64,000 bases of DNA from Duganella sp. 1411 (lineage in GTDB: Bacteria > Pseudomonadota > Gammaproteobacteria > Burkholderiales > Burkholderiaceae_D): positions 124,001-188,000 of the forward strand of contig NZ_JAFICD010000006.1 of NCBI RefSeq assembly GCF_017833525.1. Reading direction: 5' to 3'. The translations under genes and the position numbers were made by a program. Below the pieces are notes generated by a model. That model searched no databases and was not told where the DNA came from. It saw nothing but the letters and a program-made list of their open reading frames with translations. Below are positions 47,947 through 57,691 of the stretch, in pieces; positions within the stretch are counted from its first letter, which is position 1; every line of letters starts with the position of its first letter.

Positions 47947-50315
47947 TGCCCCAGGCGACACCGGCGCGCGCAATGTGGCTGATGGCGAAAATGCGCCTGA
48001 CGCGCCAGGCCAACCAGATCATGGCCAACGGCCTGTTCAAACGCTTCAAAAAGAAGAAGCCGCGCGACGGCATCGCCGTCAAGCGCGGCAACAGCTGGAT
48101 CATGACGCTGCTGGTCGCGACGGTGTTCGCATTCTCGTTCGGCAGCCTGGCGCGCACGGTGATCGTCAACCTGCAGTGCGGGCTGGTCGAAACCAGCACG
48201 TGCCGGAACGACGACCAGCACGGCGAGCGGCAAGTGAACCTCGAGCGGGCGGCGGTCGAACTGCACGCGGCGCCATTCGATCCGGCGCTGCTCAACGGGC
48301 TGACGATGGAGTTGAGTATCCTCTTCGTGCTGGCCGTGCTGCTGCCGCTGGGCGGCAAGGAACTGGCGCAACCCGACTGGGACCTGGAATGGCTGGTGAC
48401 AATGCCGGTCAAGCGCTCGACCCTGATGTGGGGCAGGCTGCTGGAGCGCAGCGCCAGCAACATCAGCGGCATGTTCGCGCTGGTCGCGCCGCTCGCGATG
48501 GTCGCCTGGTATTCGGGCTTGCGCTGGATGGCGCCGCCGGTCGCGCTGCTGGCGGCGGCATTGCTGCTGCCGCTGGCGGCGCTGCTGCAGACGCTCGCCG
48601 ACACCGGTCTGCGCATGTGGCTCCCGGCGTCGCAGCTGCGCAATCTGCAGGCGGTCATCTCGCTGTTCAACATGCCGCTGATGTACCTGGTCATGGCGCT
48701 CGGCATGCCGGCGGCCGACAGCTTCCCGATGGCGTGGGCGCGCGCCTTCCCGTCCTGGGCGCTGTGGGCGCCGCCGGGATTGGTGCTACAGGCGATACAG
48801 GCGCAAAGCCTGGCGCAGTTCGCGCCTGTCGCCGCGCTGCTGCTGGCGCAAATCGCCGCGCTGCTGTGGGGCGGCGTGGCGTTGATGCGCTACCAGCTGC
48901 GCAATGGCGTGGTCGGTTCCAGTTCGCGCGAAAGCACGCGCGGCAAGGATAGCGGCAAACACGATCGCAAAGACAGCAAGGCGGTGCCCTTCGCGCTGTT
49001 CGACAGGCTGCTGTCCACGCTGCAGCGGCGCGAATTGCGGCTGCTGGGGCGCGACCGCAACTTCCTGGTGCAAACGCTGCTGCTACCGGTCGTCATCGTC
49101 GGCAGCCAGCTGCTGTTCAACGGTAAGCTCGGCAGCATCGGCGAACTGGGCGCGCATCACACGGTGGCCGCCGCCGCGGCCTTCGGCATCGGCTCGTATG
49201 TGCTGATGCTGTCGGCCTTCCAGAACCTGAACACCGAAGGCCACGCTCTGTGGCTGCTGTACACCGTCCCGCGTTCGATCGAGAGCATCCTGCGCGAAAA
49301 GGCCAAGCTTTGGGGCACGCTGGCGCTGATCTATCCGTTGATGGTGCTGGCCTTCACCGCGATGCACACGGCGGTGCTGGACTGGCGGCTGCTGGTGCTG
49401 ACGCTGACGGTGATCGCCGGCATTCCAATCTTCTCGATGATCGCCGTCTCGCTTGGCGTCTTCGCGTTCGACTCGACGGCGGTAGAGATGCGCACCGGCA
49501 TACGGCCGACCTACGCCTACCTGTACCTGATGCTGGCGGGCTTTTACACCTGGTCGATCTACAACGAGCTATGGTCGCAGAAAGTGGTGGTCATGGTGTT
49601 GATCGCCGCGCTGGCGTTCGCGCTGTGGCAGAAGGCGCGCGACGCCCTGCCCTACCTGCTCGATCCCGCCGCCGCGCCGGCGCCGCGCGTATCGGCGTCG
49701 GACGGCTTGATGGCCGCCACGGCCTTCTTCATCCTGCAGACCGTCCTGGTGCTGATCCTCGCCGACGACATCAAGGCGCCCGGCCTGCACGTCATCACAC
49801 TCGCCTTCGGCATCTCCGGCCTGGTGGTGTATGGCCTGATGCGTTTGATTTACTGGCGCAGCAAGACCACCAACGTGCCGGTGATACTGCGCGGCGTGCG
49901 GCTGGGGCCATCGCTGCGTGACGCCGCCATCGGCATCGCCGTCGCCTGCGTCGCCGGTTTCGGCTACCTGTACGCGGTCAAGCACTCCCCACTCGGGGCG
50001 CAGCTGCCGCCAGTGGCCACGGGGGAGCATGCGCGCCTGTGGCTGTTCGCGCTGGCGGTGCTGGCAGCGCCGCTGTGCGAAGAGTTCATCTTCCGTGGTT
50101 TGATCTTCGGCGGCCTGCGTCGTTCGATGCCGGCGTGGCAGGCGATCGCGGTCAGCGCCGCCATCTTCGCGGTGGTGCATCCGGCGCTGTCGATGCCGGC
50201 GGTATTCGTGGTGGGGGTGTGCACCGCGTGGATCTATGAGCGCAACAAGACGCTGCTGGCGCCGATGCTGGTGCACGCGGTGTACAATGCCGCGATCCTC
50301 TCCACGCAAGTATAA
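47943..50315 (+). CDS. ABC-2 permease fused to a CPBP intramembrane protease domain
   Basis: A 790-residue membrane protein. The N-terminal two thirds (to about residue 600) look like a large ABC-2 exporter permease with many helices and long soluble loops (a charged loop near 330-350). The C-terminal part, about residues 640-790, is a CPBP (CAAX protease/Abi) domain with all three motifs: CEEFIFRG (EExxxR), FAVVH (FxxxH) and LVHAVYN (HxxxN). This family contains Rce1-like glutamic proteases and bacteriocin self-immunity proteins. A fusion suggests the exported peptide or the transporter itself is processed, which is inference. It overlaps the ATPase gene by 4 nt. Confidence 0.85.
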
Positions 50316-50345
50316 GAAACTACGAGAAACTACGAGAAACTACGG
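50316..50345. repeat. Three-copy 10-bp tandem repeat
   Basis: GAAACTACGA, GAAACTACGA, GAAACTACGG directly after the permease stop codon and directly before a REP-like palindrome. Confidence 0.7.
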
Positions 50346-50348
50346 AAA

Positions 50349-50384
50349 CACGTAGGGCGGATTAGGCGAAGCCGTAATCCGCCA
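50349..50384 (-). repeat. REP-like palindrome, copy 3
   Basis: CACGTAGGGCGGATTAGGCG then AAGCCGTAATCCGCCA. It lies between the convergent permease and uronate dehydrogenase genes and may help end both transcripts. Confidence 0.75.
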
Positions 50385-50397
50385 TCTACGCGCCGCC

Positions 50398-51207
50398 TCA
50401 GTCCTTGTAGCGCGGACCGACGGCGGCAAACCCGCCGCCCTGGTAGATCGTCGCCAGATCATCGGCCGGCGGATAAACGCCGGTGTCCGGGAACTTGTCT
50501 GCGAACTGCACCGAACTATCCTTCGGCACATAGCCCAGATGTGCGGCCTTGCTGTTGTCCCACCAGCTGGCCGGGTTGGCCGAAGCGCCGAACAAAATCG
50601 TATGGCCCACGCGCGGCGTGAACAGCGAGCAGCGCAGCGCCTCTTCCAGATCGTCGTAGCTCAACCAGGTCACCAGCATGCGCGGATTGGCCGGCTCCGG
50701 GAACGACGAACCGATACGCAGACAAACGGTTTCGAGGCCGGTGCGGTCGTAGTAGTAGCGCGACAGCGACTCGCCGAAGCACTTGCTCACGCCGTAGAAG
50801 CTGTCCGGGCGGGTCGGGCTGTCGGCGTCGATGTAGTCGGTCCACTTGTAGTAACCGATGGTGTGGTTGGAGCTGGCGAAGATGATCCGCCTGGTGCCGT
50901 GCTTGTGCGCCGCCTCGTACAGGTTGTAGGTGCCGAGGATGTTGGCCTGCATGATGTTTTCAAACGTGTTCTCGGTCGAGATGCCGCCGAAGTGCAGCAC
51001 CGCCTCCACGCCCTCGAGCAGCTTCATGACCGCGGCCTTGTCGGCCAGGTCGCACTGGATGATCTCCTCGCCCTCGCGCGCCTCGCCCATGTCGGCGATA
51101 TCGGACAACACCACCACGTCGGCCCAGGGCTTGATGCGGTCGCGCAGAACTTTACCCAGGCCGCCGGCGGCGCCGGTCAGCAGCAATCGTTTGAATGGCT
51201 TACTCAT
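50398..51207 (-). CDS. udh: Uronate dehydrogenase
   Basis: NAD-dependent short-chain dehydrogenase that oxidises D-galacturonate (and glucuronate) to the aldarolactone, the first step of the oxidative uronate pathway. The 269-residue product has the NAD loop TGAAGGLG (residues 11-18), SSNHTIGYY and the catalytic Tyr138/Lys142 in YGVSKCFGE. Spacing and sequence match the Agrobacterium/Pseudomonas Udh pattern as I know it. It lies 58 bp after galactarate dehydratase on the same strand, so the two form an operon. Confidence 0.92.
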   Translation of the reverse strand: MSKPFKRLLLTGAAGGLGKVLRDRIKPWADVVVLSDIADMGEAREGEEIIQCDLADKAAVMKLLEGVEAVLHFGGISTENTFENIMQANILGTYNLYEAAHKHGTRRIIFASSNHTIGYYKWTDYIDADSPTRPDSFYGVSKCFGESLSRYYYDRTGLETVCLRIGSSFPEPANPRMLVTWLSYDDLEEALRCSLFTPRVGHTILFGASANPASWWDNSKAAHLGYVPKDSSVQFADKFPDTGVYPPADDLATIYQGGGFAAVGPRYKD

Positions 51208-51265
51208 TATTATTTGTCTCTCGTTCGGTTTTTATTGAAGGATGATGGTAGCGCTGATCCGGATA

Positions 51266-52828
51266 TCAGGTCACTGGCGCCGGGTTGAACAGCACCAGCG
51301 CGTTATGCAGCTTCCACTTCTCGGCCCAGGTCTCGCGGCCGCTGGCCACGTCCAGCACCAGCTGGAACATCTCCCAGCCGACATCGGCGATGGTAGCCTC
51401 GCCGCTGGCGATGCGGCCGGCGTTGATGTCCATCAGATCGTGCCAGCGGTTGGCCAGGTCGTTGCGGGTGGCGACCTTGATCACCGGGACTTCGGCCAGG
51501 CCGTACGGCGTGCCGCGGCCGGTGGTGAAGATGTGGACGTTCATGCCGGCGGCCAGCTGCAAGGTGCCGCAAATGAAATCGCTGGCCGGCGTGGCCGCGT
51601 AGATCAAGCCTTTTTGCGTCAGCTTCTCGCCCGGCGACAGCACGCCGGAAATGGCGCTGCTGCCGGATTTGACGATCGAGCCCATGGCCTTCTCGACGAT
51701 GTTCGACAAGCCGCCCTTCTTGTTGCCGGGCGTGGTGTTGGCGCTGCGGTCGACGCCACCGCGTTGCAGGTAATTGTCGTACCAGGCCATCTCGCGGATC
51801 ATGGCGTCGGCCACTTCCGGCGTCGCCGCGCGCGAGGTCAACTGGTCGATGCCGTCGCGCACTTCGGTCGTCTCGGAGAACATCACGGTGGCGCCGGCGC
51901 GCACCAGCAGATCGGTGGCGAAACCGACGGCCGGATTGGCCGTCACGCCGGAGAAGGCGTCGCTGCCGCCGCACTGCACGCCGACCACCAGCTCGGAGGC
52001 CGGCACGGTTTCGCGCTGGCGCTTGTTCAGGTTGACCAGGTTGGCCTCGGCCTGTTTCATGATCGAGGCGATCATCGACATGAAGCCGACATGCTGCGCG
52101 TCCTGCAGGCACACCAGCGACGGCTCGGCGCCGCCGCCGTTCTGGATCGGGATCGAACCCTTGGGGAACAGGCGGGTCGGCTGCAGCTTCTCGCAACCGA
52201 GGCTGACCACCATCGCCTGTCCGCCGAAGTTCGGGTTGAGCGTGATGTTGCGCAGCGTGCGGATCGGGATCATCGCGCCCGGCGCGTCGATCGCCACGCC
52301 GCAGCCGTAGGTGTGCTCCAGCCCCACCACGTCGTCGACGTTGGGATACTTCGGCAGCAGTTCTTCCTTGATGCGCTTGACCGCGAATTCGACCACGCCC
52401 GATACGCATTGCACGGTGGTGGTGATGGCCAGGATGTTGCGCGTGCCGACGCTGCCGTCCGGATTGCGGAAGCCCTGGAAGGTATAGCCTTCGAGCGGTT
52501 CGGCCGGCGGCTGCAGGCGGGTGGAGATCGGCAGGTTGACCAGCTCGCGCGCGTCCGGCATGCGCACATTCTGCTCGTTGAGCCAACTGCCGGCCGGCAG
52601 ATCGTCGGCGGCGAAGCCGATGGTGACGTTGTAGCGGATCACCGCCTCGCCCTTGGCGACATCGCGCAGCGCGACCTTGTGGCCTTGCGGGACCGCTTCC
52701 AACAGGGTCAGGCCGTCGGCGAACACGGCGCCGGCGGGCAGGCCGCCATCGTTGACAACGATGGCGACGTTGTCGTTGTCGTGCATGAGGATGTAGCGCG
52801 GCGTCGCTGCGCTAGTCGGTGGCATCAT
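51266..52828 (-). CDS. garD: Galactarate dehydratase (UxaA/GarD family)
   Basis: Iron-dependent dehydratase that converts galactarate to 5-keto-4-deoxyglucarate. The product has 520 residues, close to E. coli GarD (523). An N-terminal SAF-like domain (about residues 10-90, [13 protein letters not shown]) is followed by the UxaA body with [46 protein letters not shown] and [10 protein letters not shown]. Motif cysteines are retained. AAGGAA before the ATG at 52828 decides the start over an ATG 17 codons upstream. It is next to udh and the GntR regulator, and its promoter region carries an operator at 52887. Confidence 0.88.
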   Translation of the reverse strand: MMPPTSAATPRYILMHDNDNVAIVVNDGGLPAGAVFADGLTLLEAVPQGHKVALRDVAKGEAVIRYNVTIGFAADDLPAGSWLNEQNVRMPDARELVNLPISTRLQPPAEPLEGYTFQGFRNPDGSVGTRNILAITTTVQCVSGVVEFAVKRIKEELLPKYPNVDDVVGLEHTYGCGVAIDAPGAMIPIRTLRNITLNPNFGGQAMVVSLGCEKLQPTRLFPKGSIPIQNGGGAEPSLVCLQDAQHVGFMSMIASIMKQAEANLVNLNKRQRETVPASELVVGVQCGGSDAFSGVTANPAVGFATDLLVRAGATVMFSETTEVRDGIDQLTSRAATPEVADAMIREMAWYDNYLQRGGVDRSANTTPGNKKGGLSNIVEKAMGSIVKSGSSAISGVLSPGEKLTQKGLIYAATPASDFICGTLQLAAGMNVHIFTTGRGTPYGLAEVPVIKVATRNDLANRWHDLMDINAGRIASGEATIADVGWEMFQLVLDVASGRETWAEKWKLHNALVLFNPAPVT

Positions 52829-52886
52829 TCTGGCTTCCTTTCCGGGCGTCTTAACCCGGCTAACGTTGTTTTTTGGCATCTTGAAT

Positions 52887-52897
52887 TGGTCAGGCCA
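52887..52897. promoter_or_regulatory. GntR (FadR-type) operator 1, before garD-udh
   Basis: TGGTCAGGCCA fits the TGGT-N3-ACCA pattern of FadR-type GntR regulators with one change. It is the exact reverse complement of the site at 53092-53102. It lies 59 bp upstream of the garD start codon. Confidence 0.6.
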
Positions 52898-53063
52898 CTT
52901 TGACTATTGGCCGGCCAGCGTTCTGTTTGTATCCGGGGCGCCACAACCCTACAGCCCTGATTCTACCGTGTTTTTTGAGCTTCTTCATCGGGAAAACACG
53001 GTTGGAAAGCGGTTACCTGGCGAATTTAGTATGACAGCTATAAATAAATTTGGCTAGTCCACG

Positions 53064-53092
53064 TTGCCCTTTTGGTCAGACCACCTTAGAAT
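53064..53092 (+). promoter_or_regulatory. Promoter of the GntR regulator
   Basis: TTGCCC (53064-53069), 17-bp spacer, TAGAAT (53087-53092). Operator 2 lies inside the spacer and operator 3 starts at the last base of the -10 box, which is classical repressor geometry. Confidence 0.6.
53073..53083. promoter_or_regulatory. GntR operator 2
   Basis: TGGTCAGACCA is a perfect TGGT-N3-ACCA palindrome inside the promoter spacer of the regulator gene. Confidence 0.7.
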
Positions 53093-53102
53093 GGCCTGAC
53101 CA
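53092..53102. promoter_or_regulatory. GntR operator 3
   Basis: TGGCCTGACCA, one change from the consensus, 19 bp from operator 2 (about two helical turns), over the expected start point. Confidence 0.6.
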
Positions 53103-53150
53103 GATGGCCATATCAAAAACGCCACGACCATAACACGACGAGACAAAAAG

Positions 53151-53849
53151 ATGCTGAAGAGAACTTTAGCTGCCAATGACGGCACCACTCCGGAGACGCG
53201 CTTGTACCGCCTCGTGGCCGACCGCATCCAGGAGCTGATCCGCAACGAACACATCTCCCCCGGCGAGCGCCTGCCGTCCGAGCGCGATCTGGCCACCAAG
53301 CTCAGTGTCAGCCGCGCCTCGCTGCGCGAAGCGTTGATCGCGCTGGAGCTGGGCGGCGTGATCGAAGTGCGCGGCGGCTCCGGCGTCTACGTCAGCGAGC
53401 GGCCCACGCCGGCCGACCTGCCCGAAGCCGGCCCCGGTCCGTTCGAAGTGCTGTCCGCGCGCCGCCTGATCGAATCGGAGATCGCCGCCATCGCCGCGCG
53501 CGTGGCCACCGACAGCGCCATCGACGCCATCCTCAAGGCGGTGGTCGAGATGGAACAGAACCACTCCAACTATTCAAGCAACGAGCAGGCCGACCGCAAC
53601 TTCCACATCGCCATCGCGCGCGCCACCGGCAACAGCGCGCTGGTGGGATCGCTGGACTACCTGTGGGACCAGCGCGGCCGCCTGTGGCACAAGCTCAAGG
53701 AGCACTTCCAGACCGAGGAACTGCGCCAGGAGACGCTCAAGGACCACCGCCGCATCCTGGAGGCGATCGCCGCCCACGATCCGGCGGCCGCGCGCAAGGC
53801 GATGCGCGCGCACCTGGAACGCGTGACCCGCACCTTCTCGCGCGGTTGA
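53151..53849 (+). CDS. FadR-family GntR transcriptional regulator of uronate catabolism
   Basis: A 232-residue repressor-type protein. The winged helix (about residues 15-82) includes ERLPSERDLATKLSVSRASLREALIALE and GSGVYVSERP. The FCD domain (about 97-220) shows LSARRLIESEIAAIAA, the metal-binding FHIAIARATGN and HRRILEAIAAHDP. FCD regulators bind small organic acids; here an aldarate or uronate is the likely effector. It is divergent from garD-udh with three operator-like palindromes in between, so autoregulation and control of garD-udh are strongly suggested. Control of the downstream receptor and pectinase genes is possible but no operator was seen before the receptor gene. Confidence 0.92.
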   Translation: MLKRTLAANDGTTPETRLYRLVADRIQELIRNEHISPGERLPSERDLATKLSVSRASLREALIALELGGVIEVRGGSGVYVSERPTPADLPEAGPGPFEVLSARRLIESEIAAIAARVATDSAIDAILKAVVEMEQNHSNYSSNEQADRNFHIAIARATGNSALVGSLDYLWDQRGRLWHKLKEHFQTEELRQETLKDHRRILEAIAAHDPAAARKAMRAHLERVTRTFSRG

Positions 53850-54074
53850 CGGCATAAGGAATTGCGGTACCCGAAGTAGCAGTAGACGCACGCAGGAGCG
53901 GCCATGACGCCGCCCGCTAAAAAAGTAATCAAGTTATTGACCGTTTGCGACCCCGGACTGTGCCCGCACAGCGACCCTCGTCTCAACGGCACGGAGTACG
54001 CGAGGTGCTCCACTCACGCTCATGCTGTCGCGGCAGGACGTATAACTTTATTCAAAAAGACGAAGGAGACTAGA

Positions 54075-56804
54075 ATGATCAAGCCCGAGCACCCGGTCCA
54101 AAACCGATCCGCACAACCACGGCTGCTGTTGTCGGCCATTACCCTGGCCGTGCTGACGCTCGCCAACCAGACCGCCGCGCAGGCACAGGAAGCGGAAGCG
54201 CCGATGCAGCGCGTCGAAGTGACCGGTTCGAGCATCAAGCGCCTGGCCACCGAAGCGTCGCTGCCGGTCAGCACCGTCAAGGCCGAGGACCTGGTCAAGA
54301 AGGGCATGACCACCCTGGCCGACCTGATGATGGCGCTGCCGCAATCGGCGTCGCTGGCGCCGTCCAACGCCGGCTCGGGCACCAATATCAATCTGCGCGG
54401 CCTGGGCGTGAACCGCACGCTGGTGCTGTTGAACGGCCGCCGCCTGGCCAACGAGGCGATCGCCGACGGCTACGCCAATCTGGATGTGATTCCGATGAGC
54501 GCGATCGCGCGCGTCGAGATCCTGCGCGACGGCGCCTCGTCGATCTACGGCTCCGACGCCATCGGCGGCGTGGTCAACTTCATCACCCGCACCTCGTACG
54601 AAGGCCTGGAAGCGACGCTGCAGCACGTCGAAGTGGCCCGCCGCGGCGGTGGCGAGGAGGAGCGCGGCACCCTCACCTGGGGCAAGGGCAACCTGGAACG
54701 CGACGGCTGGAGCCTGTGGGGCACGGTCGACGCGCACAAGCGCTCGGCGCTGGCCTCGCGCGACCGCGCCGGTCTGAGCTCGCCGGAACTGCTGACCAGC
54801 ATCGGCCGCTCGCCGACGCTGGCCACCGGCGGCAACGCCACGCCGGCCAATTTCACCACCGCCACCAACCGCACCGCGCGCAACCCGTACGCCGCCACCG
54901 GCTGCGTGGCGCCATACTCGATCCCCGGCCGCGCCAACACCTGCGTGCTGGACGCCAACGAATACGGTAACGCGCTGTACGAAAACCAGCAGGTCACCTT
55001 CTACGCCCGCGCCGCCAAAAAGCTGGGCGAAGACCACGTGATCTCGATCGACTACTCGCGCGGCGAGGAGCACATCATCGGCACCCGCAATCCGACCAAC
55101 GCGCTGGCGGTCAACGGCGTCCAGCCGCAGCTGCCGTCGACCAGCAAATGGTATCCGGGGAACAGCGGCGGCGTGCCGGCCATGTCCGGCCTGAACGGCG
55201 CCACCCTGATCCCCACCTGGGCCGTCGCCGACTACGGCGCCGCCGCCACCAAGGACGTGCAGCTGAACCAGCGCGTCGCCGTGGCGCTCGAAGGCACGCT
55301 GGCGGGCTGGGACTACAAGACCGGCCTGGTGGTCGGCATCTCCAACCGCGACAACTACTACGACAACGGCTACTTCACCGGCCAAGGCCTGCTCGATGGC
55401 CTGCGCAACGGCCAGCTCAATCCATTCGGCCTGCAGGACGCCGCCGGCCGCGCCTACCTGCAAAGCGTCAACGTCGACGGCCAGAAAAACCGCGAATCGA
55501 AGAGCACCTACACCGGCATCGACGTCACCGCCAGCCGTCCGCTGATGGACCTGGGCGGCGGCTCGCTGGCACTGGCGGTCGGCGCCGACTTCCACCGCGA
55601 CACCACCGAGGACACGCGCCTCGACATCGTGCGCCAGGTTACCTACGCCAACGCCAGCCCGTCGCATGGCGAAGGTGGCCGCAACGTCGCCGCGCTGTTC
55701 GCCGAGCTGGATATGCCGTTCACCAAAAAGCTGAACGTCAACGTCGCCGTGCGCGACGACCATTTCAGCGACTTCGGCAACACCATCAATCCCAAGGTGA
55801 GCTTCCGCTACGAGGCGACCAAGCAGTTGATGTTCCGCGGCTCGGCCAACACCGGCTTCCGCGCGCCCACCTTGTTCGACCGCTACGGCTACCGCCTGCC
55901 CGGCGCCACCGGCCTGACCTCGGCGAAATGGGACGATCCGGTACTGTGCCCGAGCGACCGCCCTGGCGTGGCCGGCACCGGCAAGCCGCTGCCTGGCTAT
56001 GTGGAGTCGACCGTCTGTAACACCACGCTGCCGAAGCAGACCGGCAGCAACGCCAACGTGCAGCCGGAAAAATCGAAGGGCTTCACCTTCGGTACCGTGT
56101 TCGAGCCGACCCGCACCTCGATGGTCTCGATCGACTACTGGAACATCAAGATGACCGACATGCTGGCGAACTTGCCGGAGCAGGTCTACTTCCTCGATCC
56201 GGTCAAGTACGCGTCGTACTTCGTGCGCAACGCCGACGGCACCATCAACTACATCCAGAACACCATCATGAATCTGGGTGGGCAGAAGGCGGCCGGTATC
56301 GACATCTCGGCGTCGTATGCCTTCCCGCGCAGCTCCTTTGGCGACTTCAAGGTGTCGATCGACGGTACGTATTTGACCCAGTTCGACAACCAGCTCGACA
56401 ACGGCAGCCCTTACGTGTCGAACGTCGGCCGCTTCGGTATCGCGTCCAACGGCACCACCAGCAACTTCCCGATCATCACCTACCGCTGGAAGCACGTCGC
56501 CACGCTGAACTGGGCGCTGGGTAACTGGAACAGCACGCTGACCCAGAACTACAACTCGAAGTACGAAGATCAGAACCTGGTGGCGCAGCAGTACTGGCGC
56601 GACATCAACTCGTACAAGAACTGGCAGTGGACGACGACCTACACCGGCTTCAAAAACATGTCGATCACCGCCGGCATCACCAACCTGTTCGACGCCAAGC
56701 CGCCGGTCACCAACAGCAGCCTGTATAGCTCCGGCTATCTGAGCAGCGCCGCCAGCCCGATCGGCCGCGCCTTCAACGTCCGCGCCACCTACAAGTTCTA
56801 CTAA
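54075..56804 (+). CDS. TonB-dependent receptor for pectin oligosaccharides (predicted)
   Basis: Outer-membrane active transporter, 909 residues. A signal peptide (LLLSAITLAVLTLANQTAAQAQ) is followed by the TonB box region MQRVEVTGSSIKR and the plug (about residues 55-165: NLRGLGVNRTLVLLNGRRL, RVEILRDGASSIYGSDAIGGVVNFIT). A 22-strand barrel ends in FNVRATYKFY. There is no N-terminal STN domain, so no sigma/anti-sigma signalling is expected. AAGGAG precedes the ATG at 54075. Its place just upstream of pectin enzymes suggests uptake of galacturonide oligomers (inferred). A strong terminator follows. Confidence 0.92.
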   Translation: MIKPEHPVQNRSAQPRLLLSAITLAVLTLANQTAAQAQEAEAPMQRVEVTGSSIKRLATEASLPVSTVKAEDLVKKGMTTLADLMMALPQSASLAPSNAGSGTNINLRGLGVNRTLVLLNGRRLANEAIADGYANLDVIPMSAIARVEILRDGASSIYGSDAIGGVVNFITRTSYEGLEATLQHVEVARRGGGEEERGTLTWGKGNLERDGWSLWGTVDAHKRSALASRDRAGLSSPELLTSIGRSPTLATGGNATPANFTTATNRTARNPYAATGCVAPYSIPGRANTCVLDANEYGNALYENQQVTFYARAAKKLGEDHVISIDYSRGEEHIIGTRNPTNALAVNGVQPQLPSTSKWYPGNSGGVPAMSGLNGATLIPTWAVADYGAAATKDVQLNQRVAVALEGTLAGWDYKTGLVVGISNRDNYYDNGYFTGQGLLDGLRNGQLNPFGLQDAAGRAYLQSVNVDGQKNRESKSTYTGIDVTASRPLMDLGGGSLALAVGADFHRDTTEDTRLDIVRQVTYANASPSHGEGGRNVAALFAELDMPFTKKLNVNVAVRDDHFSDFGNTINPKVSFRYEATKQLMFRGSANTGFRAPTLFDRYGYRLPGATGLTSAKWDDPVLCPSDRPGVAGTGKPLPGYVESTVCNTTLPKQTGSNANVQPEKSKGFTFGTVFEPTRTSMVSIDYWNIKMTDMLANLPEQVYFLDPVKYASYFVRNADGTINYIQNTIMNLGGQKAAGIDISASYAFPRSSFGDFKVSIDGTYLTQFDNQLDNGSPYVSNVGRFGIASNGTTSNFPIITYRWKHVATLNWALGNWNSTLTQNYNSKYEDQNLVAQQYWRDINSYKNWQWTTTYTGFKNMSITAGITNLFDAKPPVTNSSLYSSGYLSSAASPIGRAFNVRATYKFY

Positions 56805-56839
56805 TAGAACGTGACGATGTCGATAGACGCTTGATCAAC

Positions 56840-56877
56840 GGCGCCGGACCGCAGCAATGCGGCCGGCGCCTTTTTTT
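56840..56877 (+). terminator. Rho-independent terminator between receptor and acetylesterase genes
   Basis: Perfect outer stem GGCGCCGG (56840-56847) with CCGGCGCC (56863-56870), an inner CCGC/GCGG pair, then seven T. It ends only 13 nt before the acetylesterase start codon. Confidence 0.9.
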
Positions 56878-56890
56878 ATCCGAGACGCCC

Positions 56891-57691
56891 ATGAAATCCA
56901 CGATCAGCTTTTTCATCGCCGCCGCATTGTCGATAAGCGCCCATGCCGCCGAGACCACATCGCCGCCGCCGGCCAAGCCGGTGCGCGTCATCCTCGTCGG
57001 CGACTCCACGATGGCCAGCAACAGCGGCTATGGCGACGCCTTCTGCGCCCGCGTCCAACGTTCGAACACCTGTATCAACCTGGCCCGCGGTGGCCGCAGC
57101 TCCGGCAGCTTCCGCGCCGAGGGCCGCTGGGACGAGGTCGAGGGACTGTTGAAAGGTTCGGCCGCCTACCGCGCCACCTATGTGCTGATCCAGTTCGGCC
57201 ACAACGACCAGCCGGGAAAACCCGGCCGCTCGACCGACCTCAAAACCGAATTCCCGGTCAACATGACCCGCTACGCGCAGGAAGTGAAGGCGCTCGGCGG
57301 CGTCCCGGTGCTGGTCACGCCGCTGACCCGGCGCAGCTTCAAGGACAAGGTCCTGGAAAACAACCTGCAGCCGTGGGCCGACGTGATCCGCGCCACCGCC
57401 GCCGCCCAGCGCGTGCCGCTGCTGGACCTGAACGCCGACAGCTACGCCGCCGTGCAGGCGATGGGCGAGGACGAAGCCGACACGCTGGCGATGGCGCCGC
57501 GCCCTGAAAAGAGCACCGAGGCGGCAACGGCGGCCGGCAAGGTGGAAGTGGCCGGCGCGGCCAAATCGGCCTTCGACCGCACCCACGTTGGTGCCAAGGG
57601 CGCCGCCTACTTCTCGAACATGGTGGTGGAGGAGATGAAACGTGCCGTGCCGGAAAGCGCCGGCATGTTCAAACGGGAGGGCGAGCAATGA
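56891..57691 (+). CDS. Rhamnogalacturonan acetylesterase (SGNH hydrolase, CE12-like)
   Basis: A 266-residue exported esterase that removes acetyl groups from pectin. The signal peptide is MKSTISFFIAAALSISAHA. SGNH blocks are LVGDSTMASNSG (catalytic serine), NLARGGRSSGSF (glycine), QFGHNDQPGKP (asparagine) and DRTHVGAKGA (Asp and His). The GDSTMA and GHND forms are typical of rhamnogalacturonan acetylesterases. Its ATG lies just past a terminator, so expression depends on read-through or an internal promoter in the receptor gene. Its stop overlaps the next gene in ATGA. Confidence 0.9.
   Translation: MKSTISFFIAAALSISAHAAETTSPPPAKPVRVILVGDSTMASNSGYGDAFCARVQRSNTCINLARGGRSSGSFRAEGRWDEVEGLLKGSAAYRATYVLIQFGHNDQPGKPGRSTDLKTEFPVNMTRYAQEVKALGGVPVLVTPLTRRSFKDKVLENNLQPWADVIRATAAAQRVPLLDLNADSYAAVQAMGEDEADTLAMAPRPEKSTEAATAAGKVEVAGAAKSAFDRTHVGAKGAAYFSNMVVEEMKRAVPESAGMFKREGEQ

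Noticed and set aside
54048-56495. An 815-codon minus-strand frame opposite the TonB receptor
   Set aside because: Shadow of the receptor gene; composition is typical of reverse-frame translation of GC-rich DNA and no family features are visible.
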